Below the pieces are notes generated by a model, which worked only from the letters and a program-made list of their open reading frames with translations, was not told where the DNA came from and searched no databases. DNA of 5,128 nt from Balneolaceae bacterium SMO_bin1. Lineage in GTDB: Bacteria; Bacteroidota; Rhodothermia; Balneolales; Balneolaceae. Position numbers and translations under genes: made by a program. The DNA lies in assembly GCA_003123965.1 (NCBI GenBank), contig NNSL01000299.1, forward strand, positions 1-5,128, given 5' to 3'. This document shows, piece by piece, positions 1 to 5,128 of this stretch (position 1 is the stretch's first letter; every line of letters begins with the position of its first letter).

Positions 1-94
1 TAACCGCGATGACATCATCCTGTCAGGGGCATAAATAGCGTGTAGTAATCTCAAATTCTAATAATGATATTCTATTCTGAGCCCATTTCATATA
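1..94. other. Left-edge stretch with no supportable gene
   Basis: No coding sequence can be supported here. One forward frame stays open from base 2 to a TAA at 32-34 (visible residues NRDDIILSGA), so it could be the last few codons of a gene lying to the left, but ten residues are too few to judge. A small inverted repeat TGACA-6-TGTCA lies at 10-25 and has no T-tract, so it is not called a terminator. The rest is A/T-rich and lies downstream of the polymerase stop. Confidence 0.4.
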
Positions 95-1450
95 TCACAT
101 TGAACGGTCCTTAAAATGCGTATTCCCCTTCACATCAAACTTGCCGATGCCGTGTTCAACAGTGTCAAGTCCAAATCGATTATTTAGATAATCTATGGAC
201 TGATAGAGCCGCTGAATCTTCTCATCTTCCTGGAAGAACAGCTCAAATTGCGTGCTCATATTCAGTTCGGTGGTTCCCAGCATAATAGCCCGGAATCGCT
301 TGCCTTGATCGCGGGTATATTCCAGCATGGGAACGGCTTTTTTGAGGCACTCGCTTAAAACATAGCCATCCAGATTTGTGAGACCGGGCGCACCAAAGGT
401 GAAAGAAAAGCCATCTTTTTCTTGCCCCTGATAGCGGACGTGGGCAAAGAACCGGTCCGCTTTCTTGCCGTAGCCGCGGAGGCGGTAACAGACTTGTTTG
501 GTAGCTTTAGCAAATTCTCCGGCTACTTTCCACGGATCCCGCGTCCAGGTAGAGAAGGTATGCCCGTAAGAAACGCGTTCGGGTACGTATTCGGTGTCAT
601 CACTCACAATAGCACGATCTTTGCCTGCTACGGTCATCCAGAGCATCTTACCAAAGTACTGGCCAAACAGCTTCTGGAACAATGGGTAACCGCGTTCGAT
701 GGCCTCTCCAATGGTTGCAATACCGCGACCTTTAATCTTTGCATATCGGCGGCGGCCAATACCCCAAACTTCATCCAGGGGCAGGGGCCAGATTTTATCT
801 TTTATTTCTTCCTCTTCGCTGAGCACGGTCAAACCATCGGGCTTATCCAGATCTGAGGCCAGCTTTGCATAGGTTTTGGATGTTGATATGCCCACGCTGC
901 ACCGGAGACCGGTGTCATCATAAATAGCTTCCTTGATGGCCCATCCATATTCTACCAGCTGCCCGTACGAATCTTGAAGCTTCCACGTGATATCCAGGAA
1001 ATACTCGTCCATGCTGTAGGCCTCTACGTCCGGAGAAAAGGTATCGAGTACGGCTTTAATGCGTTTACTGTAGGCGCGATATTTTTCATAATCAACCTGC
1101 TTAAATATAATATGCGGGCAAAGCTTATAGGCCTCGAGAGCGCTCATAGCTGTTTTTACGCCCAGCGCCCGAGCCTCATATGAGCTGGTGGCCACAATGC
1201 CCTTAACGGTGCCATCGGGTTTGCGCCAGCCGCCCACGGCCACCGGCATGCCGTACAAATTATAGCAGAGCTGCTCCACTTGCGCGTAAAAAGCGTTCAT
1301 ATCTACATGCACGTACAGGCGCGGGCTGTTGCCGGGGTGCTGCATATCGGCAGCGATAGTCTGGTAGCGCGTAATATTATGCACGTTTTTGCTAAGCTGG
1401 TATTGACCGGGATTAGGTAACTCGGGAAGGGAAGAATCAGAGAAATTCAT
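95..1450 (-). CDS. dinB: Y-family translesion DNA polymerase (DinB/Pol IV-like)
   Basis: This 451-residue protein is a lesion-bypass DNA polymerase that would copy damaged template at stalled forks. The Y-family order is intact. The first metal-binding motif HVDMNAFYAQVE is at residues 48-59, with catalytic Asp50 and Tyr55 in the steric-gate position that excludes ribonucleotides. SSYEARALGVKTAM (89-102) is the nucleotide-binding finger region. YSMDEYFLD (145-153) supplies Asp148 and Glu149. CSVGISTSKTYAKLASDLDKP (184-204) follows, then the helix-hairpin-helix thumb VWGIGRRRYAKIKGRGI (228-244) and a little-finger domain to about 390. QFELF at 401-405 fits a beta-clamp-binding motif (QxxLF). 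The start at 1450 is favoured by AGAGG eight bases upstream, which gives about 44 residues before the first motif; Met36 is an alternative. A candidate LexA operator lies 32 bases upstream. A UmuC-like assignment is less likely because no UmuD partner is seen. Confidence 0.93.
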   Translation of the reverse strand: MNFSDSSLPELPNPGQYQLSKNVHNITRYQTIAADMQHPGNSPRLYVHVDMNAFYAQVEQLCYNLYGMPVAVGGWRKPDGTVKGIVATSSYEARALGVKTAMSALEAYKLCPHIIFKQVDYEKYRAYSKRIKAVLDTFSPDVEAYSMDEYFLDITWKLQDSYGQLVEYGWAIKEAIYDDTGLRCSVGISTSKTYAKLASDLDKPDGLTVLSEEEEIKDKIWPLPLDEVWGIGRRRYAKIKGRGIATIGEAIERGYPLFQKLFGQYFGKMLWMTVAGKDRAIVSDDTEYVPERVSYGHTFSTWTRDPWKVAGEFAKATKQVCYRLRGYGKKADRFFAHVRYQGQEKDGFSFTFGAPGLTNLDGYVLSECLKKAVPMLEYTRDQGKRFRAIMLGTTELNMSTQFELFFQEDEKIQRLYQSIDYLNNRFGLDTVEHGIGKFDVKGNTHFKDRSM

Positions 1451-1458
1451 ATTGACAA

Positions 1459-1463
1459 CCTCT
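1459..1463 (-). promoter_or_regulatory. Ribosome binding site of the polymerase gene
   Basis: AGAGG on the minus strand stands eight bases before the ATG at 1450. It supports the long N-terminus over the internal Met36. It is one of only two clear Shine-Dalgarno sequences in the window. Confidence 0.55.
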
Positions 1464-1478
1464 ATAGCTTTGATCTAT

Positions 1479-1484
1479 ATTATA
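1479..1484 (-). promoter_or_regulatory. Possible -10 element of the polymerase gene
   Basis: TATAAT is read on the minus strand 28 bases before the polymerase start codon. It overlaps the end of the 18-bp palindrome at 1483-1500, so a repressor bound there would cover the space just upstream of the -10. The hexamer 17 bases further upstream (TTTCTA) is a poor -35. The main sigma factor of the Bacteroidota type prefers other elements, so this is tentative. Confidence 0.3.
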
Positions 1485-1500
1485 TGTACGAATGTACATA
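1483..1500. promoter_or_regulatory. Candidate LexA operator (SOS box) between polymerase and small protein
   Basis: TATGTACGAATGTACATA is a perfect 7-bp inverted repeat (TATGTAC / GTACATA) around a 4-base centre. The only other close copy found lies directly in front of lexA (2490-2507), identical at 14 of 18 positions, with all differences in four contiguous central bases. The site lies in the divergent gap, 32 bases before the polymerase ATG and 36 bases before the ATG of the 102-residue protein, so one bound repressor could control both. The GTAC-N4-GTAC core resembles the spacing of Gram-positive (GAAC-N4-GTTC) and cyanobacterial LexA boxes rather than that of E. coli. Its role as the LexA site is inferred from position and repetition. 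Confidence 0.75.
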
Positions 1501-1536
1501 ATAGAAAAAGCTTCGCTGAAAGCAAACTGAAAAGAT

Positions 1537-1845
1537 ATGGGAAGGCAGGAAAACGAAAATAAAGATCCCGAACCACTAATTGTGATTACCACGGTAGCCT
1601 CATTTGCTGATAAAGAACGAAACATCAACCGCCGCTTGCAGCCCGTGCGGATTCTGCGGAAAAACGGAGCTATTCACCACGTGGCGAAAATCCGTAAGTG
1701 CCACGAAGAGCCGGTGGGGCACGGGCACAAGCAAATTCACATCACCCTGCAGACAAAAGACGACCGATACCTGGATATTGTATTTGATACGCGCAAAGTA
1801 GGCTGGTATTTAGTTTACGAGGAGGCGGGATTGCTTCTTGACTAG
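1537..1845 (+). CDS. Small conserved-looking protein of unknown function in the SOS cluster
   Basis: I do not recognise this 102-residue protein. The ATG at 1537 is the only possible start, because an in-frame TGA lies three codons upstream and there is no later Met. No strong ribosome binding site is visible. After a charged N-terminus the chain alternates hydrophobic stretches (about 14-24, 33-41, 45-55, 65-73, 77-85, 89-96), suggesting a small all-beta fold. Six His and one Cys fall between residues 47 and 68 (H47, H48, C55, H56, H62, H64, H68), a possible metal or nucleic-acid contact. It has no signal peptide or membrane segment, so it is probably cytoplasmic. It is divergent from the polymerase, shares its candidate LexA operator, and is convergent with lexA. 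Its size and layout recall small proteins encoded beside Y-family polymerases in actinobacteria (DUF6504), but that link is only a guess. Confidence 0.72.
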   Translation: MGRQENENKDPEPLIVITTVASFADKERNINRRLQPVRILRKNGAIHHVAKIRKCHEEPVGHGHKQIHITLQTKDDRYLDIVFDTRKVGWYLVYEEAGLLLD

Positions 1846-2483
1846 TAGGGCGATTTAAAAATTCCCTCACTGTTCATGTGCCCGATGTATTTACCCAATA
1901 TCCGTACGTCCTCAGATTCGCCGGGTTCAATCACAATGTCATCATAGTCGGGATTGGCCGGCACAAGCCGGAGTTGAGCATCTTCTTTTTGAATTTTTTT
2001 GAGGGTCGTTTCCCCATCATACAACACCGCGCCCACCTCGCCGCTGCGCAGCTCAGTCTTAGAAAGCAGCACATAATCGCCGTCAGTGATGTCTAACTCC
2101 TTCATGCTCATGCCGTTTACGCGTAAGGCAAAGATGTTCTCGGCATTAGGGAACAGATGATTGAACGTTAATTCGCCCAAATCCGATTGAATAGCTTCCT
2201 GCATGGCACCGGCGGTAATTTCGCCCAATACGGGGATGGAGCTCGCAGACTGGCTGCCGCCCGGCCATACATCAACCGGAGAAGTAAACGTGTAATTTTC
2301 GGGGCCGTCTTTTTTTAGATATCCTTTGGCGGCCAGCGCCCGATGATATTGCACCGAACTGTTGGCCGACTTAAATTCATTAAGCTCAGCGGCCTCGCGG
2401 TGGCTGGGCAGCCGCAAATGCTTCCGGAAAAAGCGCACCAGGCTGTCGTAAAAATCCTGTTGTTTGGCAGTAAGTTGTTCCAT
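1842..2483 (-). CDS. lexA: LexA repressor, self-cleaving (S24 peptidase)
   Basis: This is the 213-residue SOS repressor. The N-terminus MEQLTAKQQDFYDSLV aligns directly with the start of E. coli LexA (MKALTARQQEVFDLI), which fixes the start codon. A winged helix-turn-helix covers about 1-65, with recognition helix SANSSVQYHRAL at 39-50. The Ala91-Gly92 scissile bond lies in ITAGA. The catalytic Ser126 is in VNGMSM, and Lys162 is in TTLKKI, so RecA-stimulated self-cleavage should work. The C-terminal S24 fold (about 82-205) also mediates dimerisation. The length is near the family norm of about 200-240. A candidate operator ends six bases before the ATG, indicating autoregulation. No Shine-Dalgarno sequence is visible. 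The full DNA-binding domain rules out UmuD. The stop codon overlaps that of the convergent small gene. Confidence 0.95.
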   Translation of the reverse strand: MEQLTAKQQDFYDSLVRFFRKHLRLPSHREAAELNEFKSANSSVQYHRALAAKGYLKKDGPENYTFTSPVDVWPGGSQSASSIPVLGEITAGAMQEAIQSDLGELTFNHLFPNAENIFALRVNGMSMKELDITDGDYVLLSKTELRSGEVGAVLYDGETTLKKIQKEDAQLRLVPANPDYDDIVIEPGESEDVRILGKYIGHMNSEGIFKSPY

Positions 2484-2489
2484 AACAAA

Positions 2490-2507
2490 TATGTATATTT
2501 GTACATA
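2490..2507. promoter_or_regulatory. Candidate LexA operator in front of lexA
   Basis: TATGTATATTTGTACATA is an inverted repeat with one mismatched pair in its 7-bp arms. Both outer arms match those of the palindrome at 1483-1500, apart from one T for C in the left arm. It ends only six bases upstream of the lexA ATG, so a bound repressor would cover the leader or transcription start of lexA. This is the expected place for an autoregulatory site. It lies 184 bases before the SRAP gene and could also act on that promoter. Confidence 0.75.
2494..2501 (+). promoter_or_regulatory. TAnnTTTG-like promoter element inside the lexA operator
   Basis: TATATTTG on the plus strand matches the -7 element known from Bacteroidota promoters (TAnnTTTG). 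It points toward the SRAP gene and lies wholly inside the candidate LexA operator. No convincing TTTG -33 partner is found at the usual distance upstream. If functional, it would give a long leader (about 180 bases) to the SRAP-nuclease pair and place them under LexA. The match may be chance in A/T-rich sequence. Confidence 0.25.
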
Positions 2508-2691
2508 ATATATGAAGGTGGCGCAAAGAATAAAAATAGTGCCAATATGGTGTCAGAGCGGTTGTTATTTTAAGCATAAAGGAGTCTCAAAAGTTTGGCA
2601 GCAGAAGCGGCCTCTTTTGGAACGATCCCAAGGAATTTACTAATTCGATTGTAGAAAGCTTCGCGCAAAAAGTTTAAACGAACCTCAAATC

Positions 2692-3459
2692 ATGTGTACA
2701 TTCTTTGATTCTCATATGCCTTCGGAAGAGGTGCAAAATGCGTTTAATGCCATAAATGACGTACCCGAAAATCATCGGCCGCGGTATAATATACGGCCCA
2801 CCAACTCTTCCTATGTGGTTTTGAACAATGAGGACGGGAACCGGGAGCTCAACGCTTTTAGCTTTGGACTAATACCCTCGTGGGCGGACGACCGAAACAT
2901 GCAGTACAGCACCATGAATGCCCGCGATGACAAGCTTATGAAAAGCAACCTGTGGAAACCGCTTTTCAAAAATAAACGATGCATCGTACCCGTAAATGGT
3001 TTTTATGAGCATCACCATTTTGATCAGAACCTAAACGTGCCGGGCGCTCCGAAACCGACGAATAAAGTACCGTACTACTTTAAATTGAAGAGTCAAACCG
3101 TTTTTGGATTTGCCGGATTGTACGATCAGTGGACCGATAAGGAAACCGGAGAAATTATACACACATTCTCTATTATTACTACCAACCCCAATCCCTTGGT
3201 GCGTAAAATTCATAACAACAAAGAACGTATGCCGACGATTTTGCGCAAAGAGGACTACGATTTTTGGCTCAATGAAAGCGTAAAAGCTGAAGATTACTTT
3301 GATCAGAATATTTTTACCGCCTATCCCGAGGATGACATGGAAGCCTGGCAGATAACAAAGCAGCTGGACTATAAGCAGGATGATGCCGAGCTTATCGAGC
3401 CTGTTGACAATCCCGTAACTTTAAACACAGGCCAGCAGGGAGGGCTTTTTGGGAACTGA
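2692..3459 (+). CDS. yedK: SRAP-family abasic-site DNA-protein cross-linking protein (YedK/HMCES)
   Basis: SRAP proteins bind abasic sites in single-stranded DNA and form a thiazolidine link through the N-terminal cysteine, shielding the site until repair. This 255-residue member keeps the key residues. Cys2 follows Met1 directly, so Met removal exposes it; this also fixes the ATG at 2692. RYNIRPT (31-37) and FGLIPSW (58-64) are family signatures. Asn76 lies in NARDD, Glu106 in NGFYE and His174 in RKIH, equivalent to N75, E105 and H160 of E. coli YedK. It is longer than YedK (about 222 residues). Extra residues lie after GFYE (about 107-126), between His174 and RMP (the usual tight IHxRMP is IHNNKERMP here), and at the C-terminus. 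The Trp usually following GFYE is His107. Its 3' end overlaps the nuclease gene by 11 bases, so the two are probably co-translated. Confidence 0.93.
   Translation: MCTFFDSHMPSEEVQNAFNAINDVPENHRPRYNIRPTNSSYVVLNNEDGNRELNAFSFGLIPSWADDRNMQYSTMNARDDKLMKSNLWKPLFKNKRCIVPVNGFYEHHHFDQNLNVPGAPKPTNKVPYYFKLKSQTVFGFAGLYDQWTDKETGEIIHTFSIITTNPNPLVRKIHNNKERMPTILRKEDYDFWLNESVKAEDYFDQNIFTAYPEDDMEAWQITKQLDYKQDDAELIEPVDNPVTLNTGQQGGLFGN
3438..3444 (+). promoter_or_regulatory. Ribosome binding site selecting the TTG start of the nuclease gene
   Basis: GGGAGGG lies inside the last codons of the SRAP gene, four bases before the TTG at 3449. It is the strongest Shine-Dalgarno sequence in the window. It argues for that TTG rather than the in-frame TTG at 3494, and for translational coupling to the SRAP gene. 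Confidence 0.6.
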
Positions 3460-4336
3460 GCAACCATCGCTATTTGAAGCACGCGGCAACCCGTTGGAAG
3501 AACGAGTAGGCAAGGCTTTTTTTGACGATTTGCCAACCAAACCGGGTGTTTATCTGATGTACGGCCGGGCAGGGCGCCTGTTGTATGTGGGTAAAGCCAA
3601 GAACCTGCGCAGTCGGCTATTTACGTACCGACGAATAAAAAGCGGAAAGGGATCCCGGAAAACACGGCGAATGGTACGCATGACGCACCACATTGAAATC
3701 AATATTTGCGAATCTGAGGAAGTAGCTCTGCTCAAAGAAAATGCCCTGATTCGGGAACACCGCCCGGAATTCAACTACGCTAAAAAATCACCGGAGACCT
3801 ATTATTTTCTAACTTTGCAGCCCAGCGAGTGTAAATTTCATTTTCGGTTGGGGATGAAGCAACCCGAAGACGCAGATCAGCTTGAATATACGTATGGGGC
3901 ATTCAAAGGCCATCGCACCATTCGAAAAGGTACGGGAGCGCTGCTACGGCAACTATATCTGCTGGAACATCAGGTTCAAACGCCATTCGATTTTCCGAGC
4001 GTGCTCACCAATAAGCTCACTCCGCTCAAGTATGATATGCCGTTTACCGGCGATTTATTAGGCAGCCAAAAGCTGCAGGAATCATTGAATAATCTGCTTT
4101 CAGGACAGTCACTCCGTTTTTTGGAATTTCTTATTGGCACTGTTTCCGAACGCAAGCTGATGGATGAATACGTAGGCCGACTCATCCTGAAAGATTGTGA
4201 ATCAATTCGCCGGTTGTACGATCGCTGCCTGCAGCGTAACTACAAATTAAAGGAAACGCTTAATTTATCGGAGCGAATTATTTCGCAAGAAAAGCTGGAT
4301 GACTATTTGATTCAGGCAGCTTTTGCAAATAAATGA
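3449..4336 (+). CDS. GIY-YIG endonuclease, UvrC N-terminal/Cho-like
   Basis: This 295-residue protein has a UvrC-type GIY-YIG nuclease domain at about residues 25-112, the module that makes the 3' incision in nucleotide excision repair. DLPTKPGVYLMY (27-38) carries GVY (the GIY element) and LLYVGKAKNLRSRL (44-57) carries YVG, Lys49 and Arg54. The metal-binding Glu97 lies in ALLKENALIREHRPEFN (93-109). A YGAFKGHRTIRKG stretch near 149-161 echoes the YGPF region that follows this domain in UvrC and Cho. The UvrB-binding, RNase H-like and HhH parts of full UvrC (about 600 residues) are absent. E. coli Cho, an SOS-induced second UvrC-like nuclease, is also about 295 residues, but the cysteine-rich stretch of that family is not seen here, and residues 165-295 are unfamiliar. 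The start is TTG, backed by GGGAGGG. The nearest in-frame ATG falls within the GIY motif and is too late. It overlaps the SRAP gene by 11 bases. Confidence 0.85.
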   Translation: MGTEQPSLFEARGNPLEERVGKAFFDDLPTKPGVYLMYGRAGRLLYVGKAKNLRSRLFTYRRIKSGKGSRKTRRMVRMTHHIEINICESEEVALLKENALIREHRPEFNYAKKSPETYYFLTLQPSECKFHFRLGMKQPEDADQLEYTYGAFKGHRTIRKGTGALLRQLYLLEHQVQTPFDFPSVLTNKLTPLKYDMPFTGDLLGSQKLQESLNNLLSGQSLRFLEFLIGTVSERKLMDEYVGRLILKDCESIRRLYDRCLQRNYKLKETLNLSERIISQEKLDDYLIQAAFANK

Positions 4337-4359
4337 GTATCTAAGGGATGAACCCAGCA

Positions 4360-5128
4360 TCATTTTTGCCGGGAATGATACAGAATTCGGCCGCTCCACA
4401 GCTTTATATCATCAAGAATAATATAGATGGATGGTAATATGACGAGCGTAATGACGGTTGAAAATGCGAGCCCACCCACAATAGCTCGAGCCATAGGATA
4501 GTAGGGTGGACCATCTCCACCAATTTGGGTGGTACCAATGCAAAGCGGGAGGAGCCCTAAAATCGTGGTTCCGGCCGTCATTAAAATAGGTCGCATGCGA
4601 TCGCGGCCGCCCTGAATGATGGCTTCATTGCGTTCAAGGCCACTGGCACGCAGCTGGTTAATATGATCGAGCAGTACAATGCCGTTGTTCACCACAATGC
4701 CCATCAAGATTAGAATCCCGATCATGGCCATAAATGAAAAAGTAGTGCCGGTTAAAAAGAAAAACCAAATGACCCCAATGATTCCAAAAAATATGCAGGT
4801 AATAATGCTGGAAGGAAATAAAACCGATTCAAACAGGGATGCCATCACCAGATAAATTAGAAACATGGCCAGCAGCATATTTATCATCATTTCGTCCATT
4901 GCTTGCTGATCGTCATCAAAACTGCGGCCGTAGCTCCAACCGTAACCGGCCGGGTAACTGATTTGGTCCATAACACCCGCAATTTGCTCACGGGCTTCAT
5001 CCATATTTATTTCTTCCAGGTTAACCGTTATGCCCAATGATGTTTGCCGATCTTGCCGCTGAATAGTTCGCGGCCCTTGGCGCATACTCATATCGGCCAG
5101 TGAAGCCAATTTTACGGTTTGATTATCG
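4360..5128 (-). CDS. RND-family efflux transporter, C-terminal part (runs off the window)
   Basis: About 255 C-terminal residues of an inner-membrane proton-driven RND pump (AcrB/HAE or CzcA type, usually about 1000-1060 residues). The frame is open to the right edge, so the true start lies outside. First comes the end of the second periplasmic porter loop (about 5128-4880), then five membrane segments equal to TM8-TM12: LLAMFLIYLVMASL, a second after FPSSIIT, a third leading into GIVVNNGIVLLDHINQLR (the conserved RND motif in TM10), a fourth in RPILMTAGTTILGLLPL, and a last in GLAFSTVITLVILPSIYIIL. A short cytoplasmic tail follows. The proton-relay residues of TM4 are outside the window, so substrate class cannot be told. 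It converges on the nuclease gene with a 23-base gap and shows no link to the SOS genes beyond adjacency. Confidence 0.92.
   Translation of the reverse strand, partial: DNQTVKLASLADMSMRQGPRTIQRQDRQTSLGITVNLEEINMDEAREQIAGVMDQISYPAGYGWSYGRSFDDDQQAMDEMMINMLLAMFLIYLVMASLFESVLFPSSIITCIFFGIIGVIWFFFLTGTTFSFMAMIGILILMGIVVNNGIVLLDHINQLRASGLERNEAIIQGGRDRMRPILMTAGTTILGLLPLCIGTTQIGGDGPPYYPMARAIVGGLAFSTVITLVILPSIYIILDDIKLWSGRILYHSRQK

Larger units (their letters stand above)
2484..2691. promoter_or_regulatory. Divergent control region between lexA and the SRAP gene
   Basis: This 208-base gap contains the candidate lexA operator at its left end. The remaining 185 bases before the SRAP gene show no second copy of the palindrome, no RNA gene and only very short open frames. 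There is no clear Shine-Dalgarno sequence in front of the SRAP ATG. The region must hold the lexA promoter and very probably the promoter of the SRAP-nuclease pair. Confidence 0.55.

Noticed and set aside
10..25. Inverted repeat TGACA-6-TGTCA as a terminator for the polymerase gene
   Set aside because: A five-pair stem with no following T-tract on either strand is too weak.
422..856. Long open frame on the plus strand inside the polymerase gene
   Set aside because: It is antisense to a strongly conserved polymerase, has no recognisable motif and no ribosome binding site, so it is a shadow of the real gene.
1842..2483. UmuD-like partner for the polymerase
   Set aside because: The protein has a complete N-terminal helix-turn-helix domain aligned from Met1 with LexA, which UmuD lacks.
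2580..2691. Small gene or RNA in the gap before the SRAP gene
   Set aside because: No open frame of useful length, no tRNA-like folding pattern and no strong hairpin could be found by eye.
2695..2701. TGTACAT at the start of the SRAP gene as a third LexA site
   Set aside because: Only one half-site matches. The six bases expected to hold the partner arm (2686-2691, CAAATC) match at a single position, and the sequence is dictated by the Met-Cys-Thr codons.
3449..4336. Calling the nuclease full UvrC
   Set aside because: At 295 residues it lacks the UvrB-binding, RNase H-like and HhH parts of UvrC, so only a Cho-like or UvrC-N-terminal-like assignment is justified.
4344..4354. GGG-ATGAA-CCC between the convergent nuclease and RND genes as a terminator
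   Set aside because: A three-pair stem with no T-run directly after it would not be stable.
5107..5109. TTG as the true start of the RND gene
   Set aside because: The frame stays open to the window edge with RND-like sequence before it, and RND pumps are about four times longer, so this codon is an internal Leu.

Overview
The window looks like a chromosomal DNA-damage-response (SOS) cluster from a bacterium of the Bacteroidota/Balneolota/Rhodothermota (FCB) type. That placement is an inference. It rests on moderate GC, mostly weak Shine-Dalgarno signals, A/T-rich leaders, one TAnnTTTG-like promoter element, and the general feel of the proteins. No rRNA or other marker gene is present to confirm it.

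Layout, left to right. Bases 1-94 hold no supportable gene. On the minus strand, 95-1450 is a Y-family translesion DNA polymerase (DinB-like). On the plus strand, 1537-1845 is a 102-residue protein of unknown function, divergent from the polymerase. On the minus strand, 1842-2483 is a LexA repressor with intact self-cleavage residues; its stop codon overlaps that of the small protein in a shared CTAG. After a 208-base gap, the plus strand carries an SRAP/YedK (HMCES-type) abasic-site cross-linking protein (2692-3459). An 11-base overlap follows, then a UvrC/Cho-like GIY-YIG endonuclease (3449-4336, TTG start). On the minus strand, 4360-5128 is the C-terminal part of an RND efflux transporter that runs off the window and is probably unrelated to the repair genes.

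The main non-coding find is a pair of 18-bp inverted repeats, TATGTACGAATGTACATA (1483-1500) and TATGTATATTTGTACATA (2490-2507). They are identical except for four contiguous central bases. One lies between the polymerase and the small protein, the other directly in front of lexA. Their position and GTAC-N4-GTAC symmetry make them strong candidates for the LexA operator of this lineage. The LexA recognition helix differs from that of E. coli, which fits an operator unlike CTGT-N8-ACAG.

Taken together, LexA probably represses itself and the polymerase, and possibly the small protein and the SRAP-nuclease pair as well. On DNA damage, LexA would cleave itself. The cell would then gain lesion bypass (polymerase), protection of abasic sites in single-stranded DNA (SRAP) and incision near lesions (Cho-like nuclease). 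The 102-residue protein is the uncharacterised member of this set.
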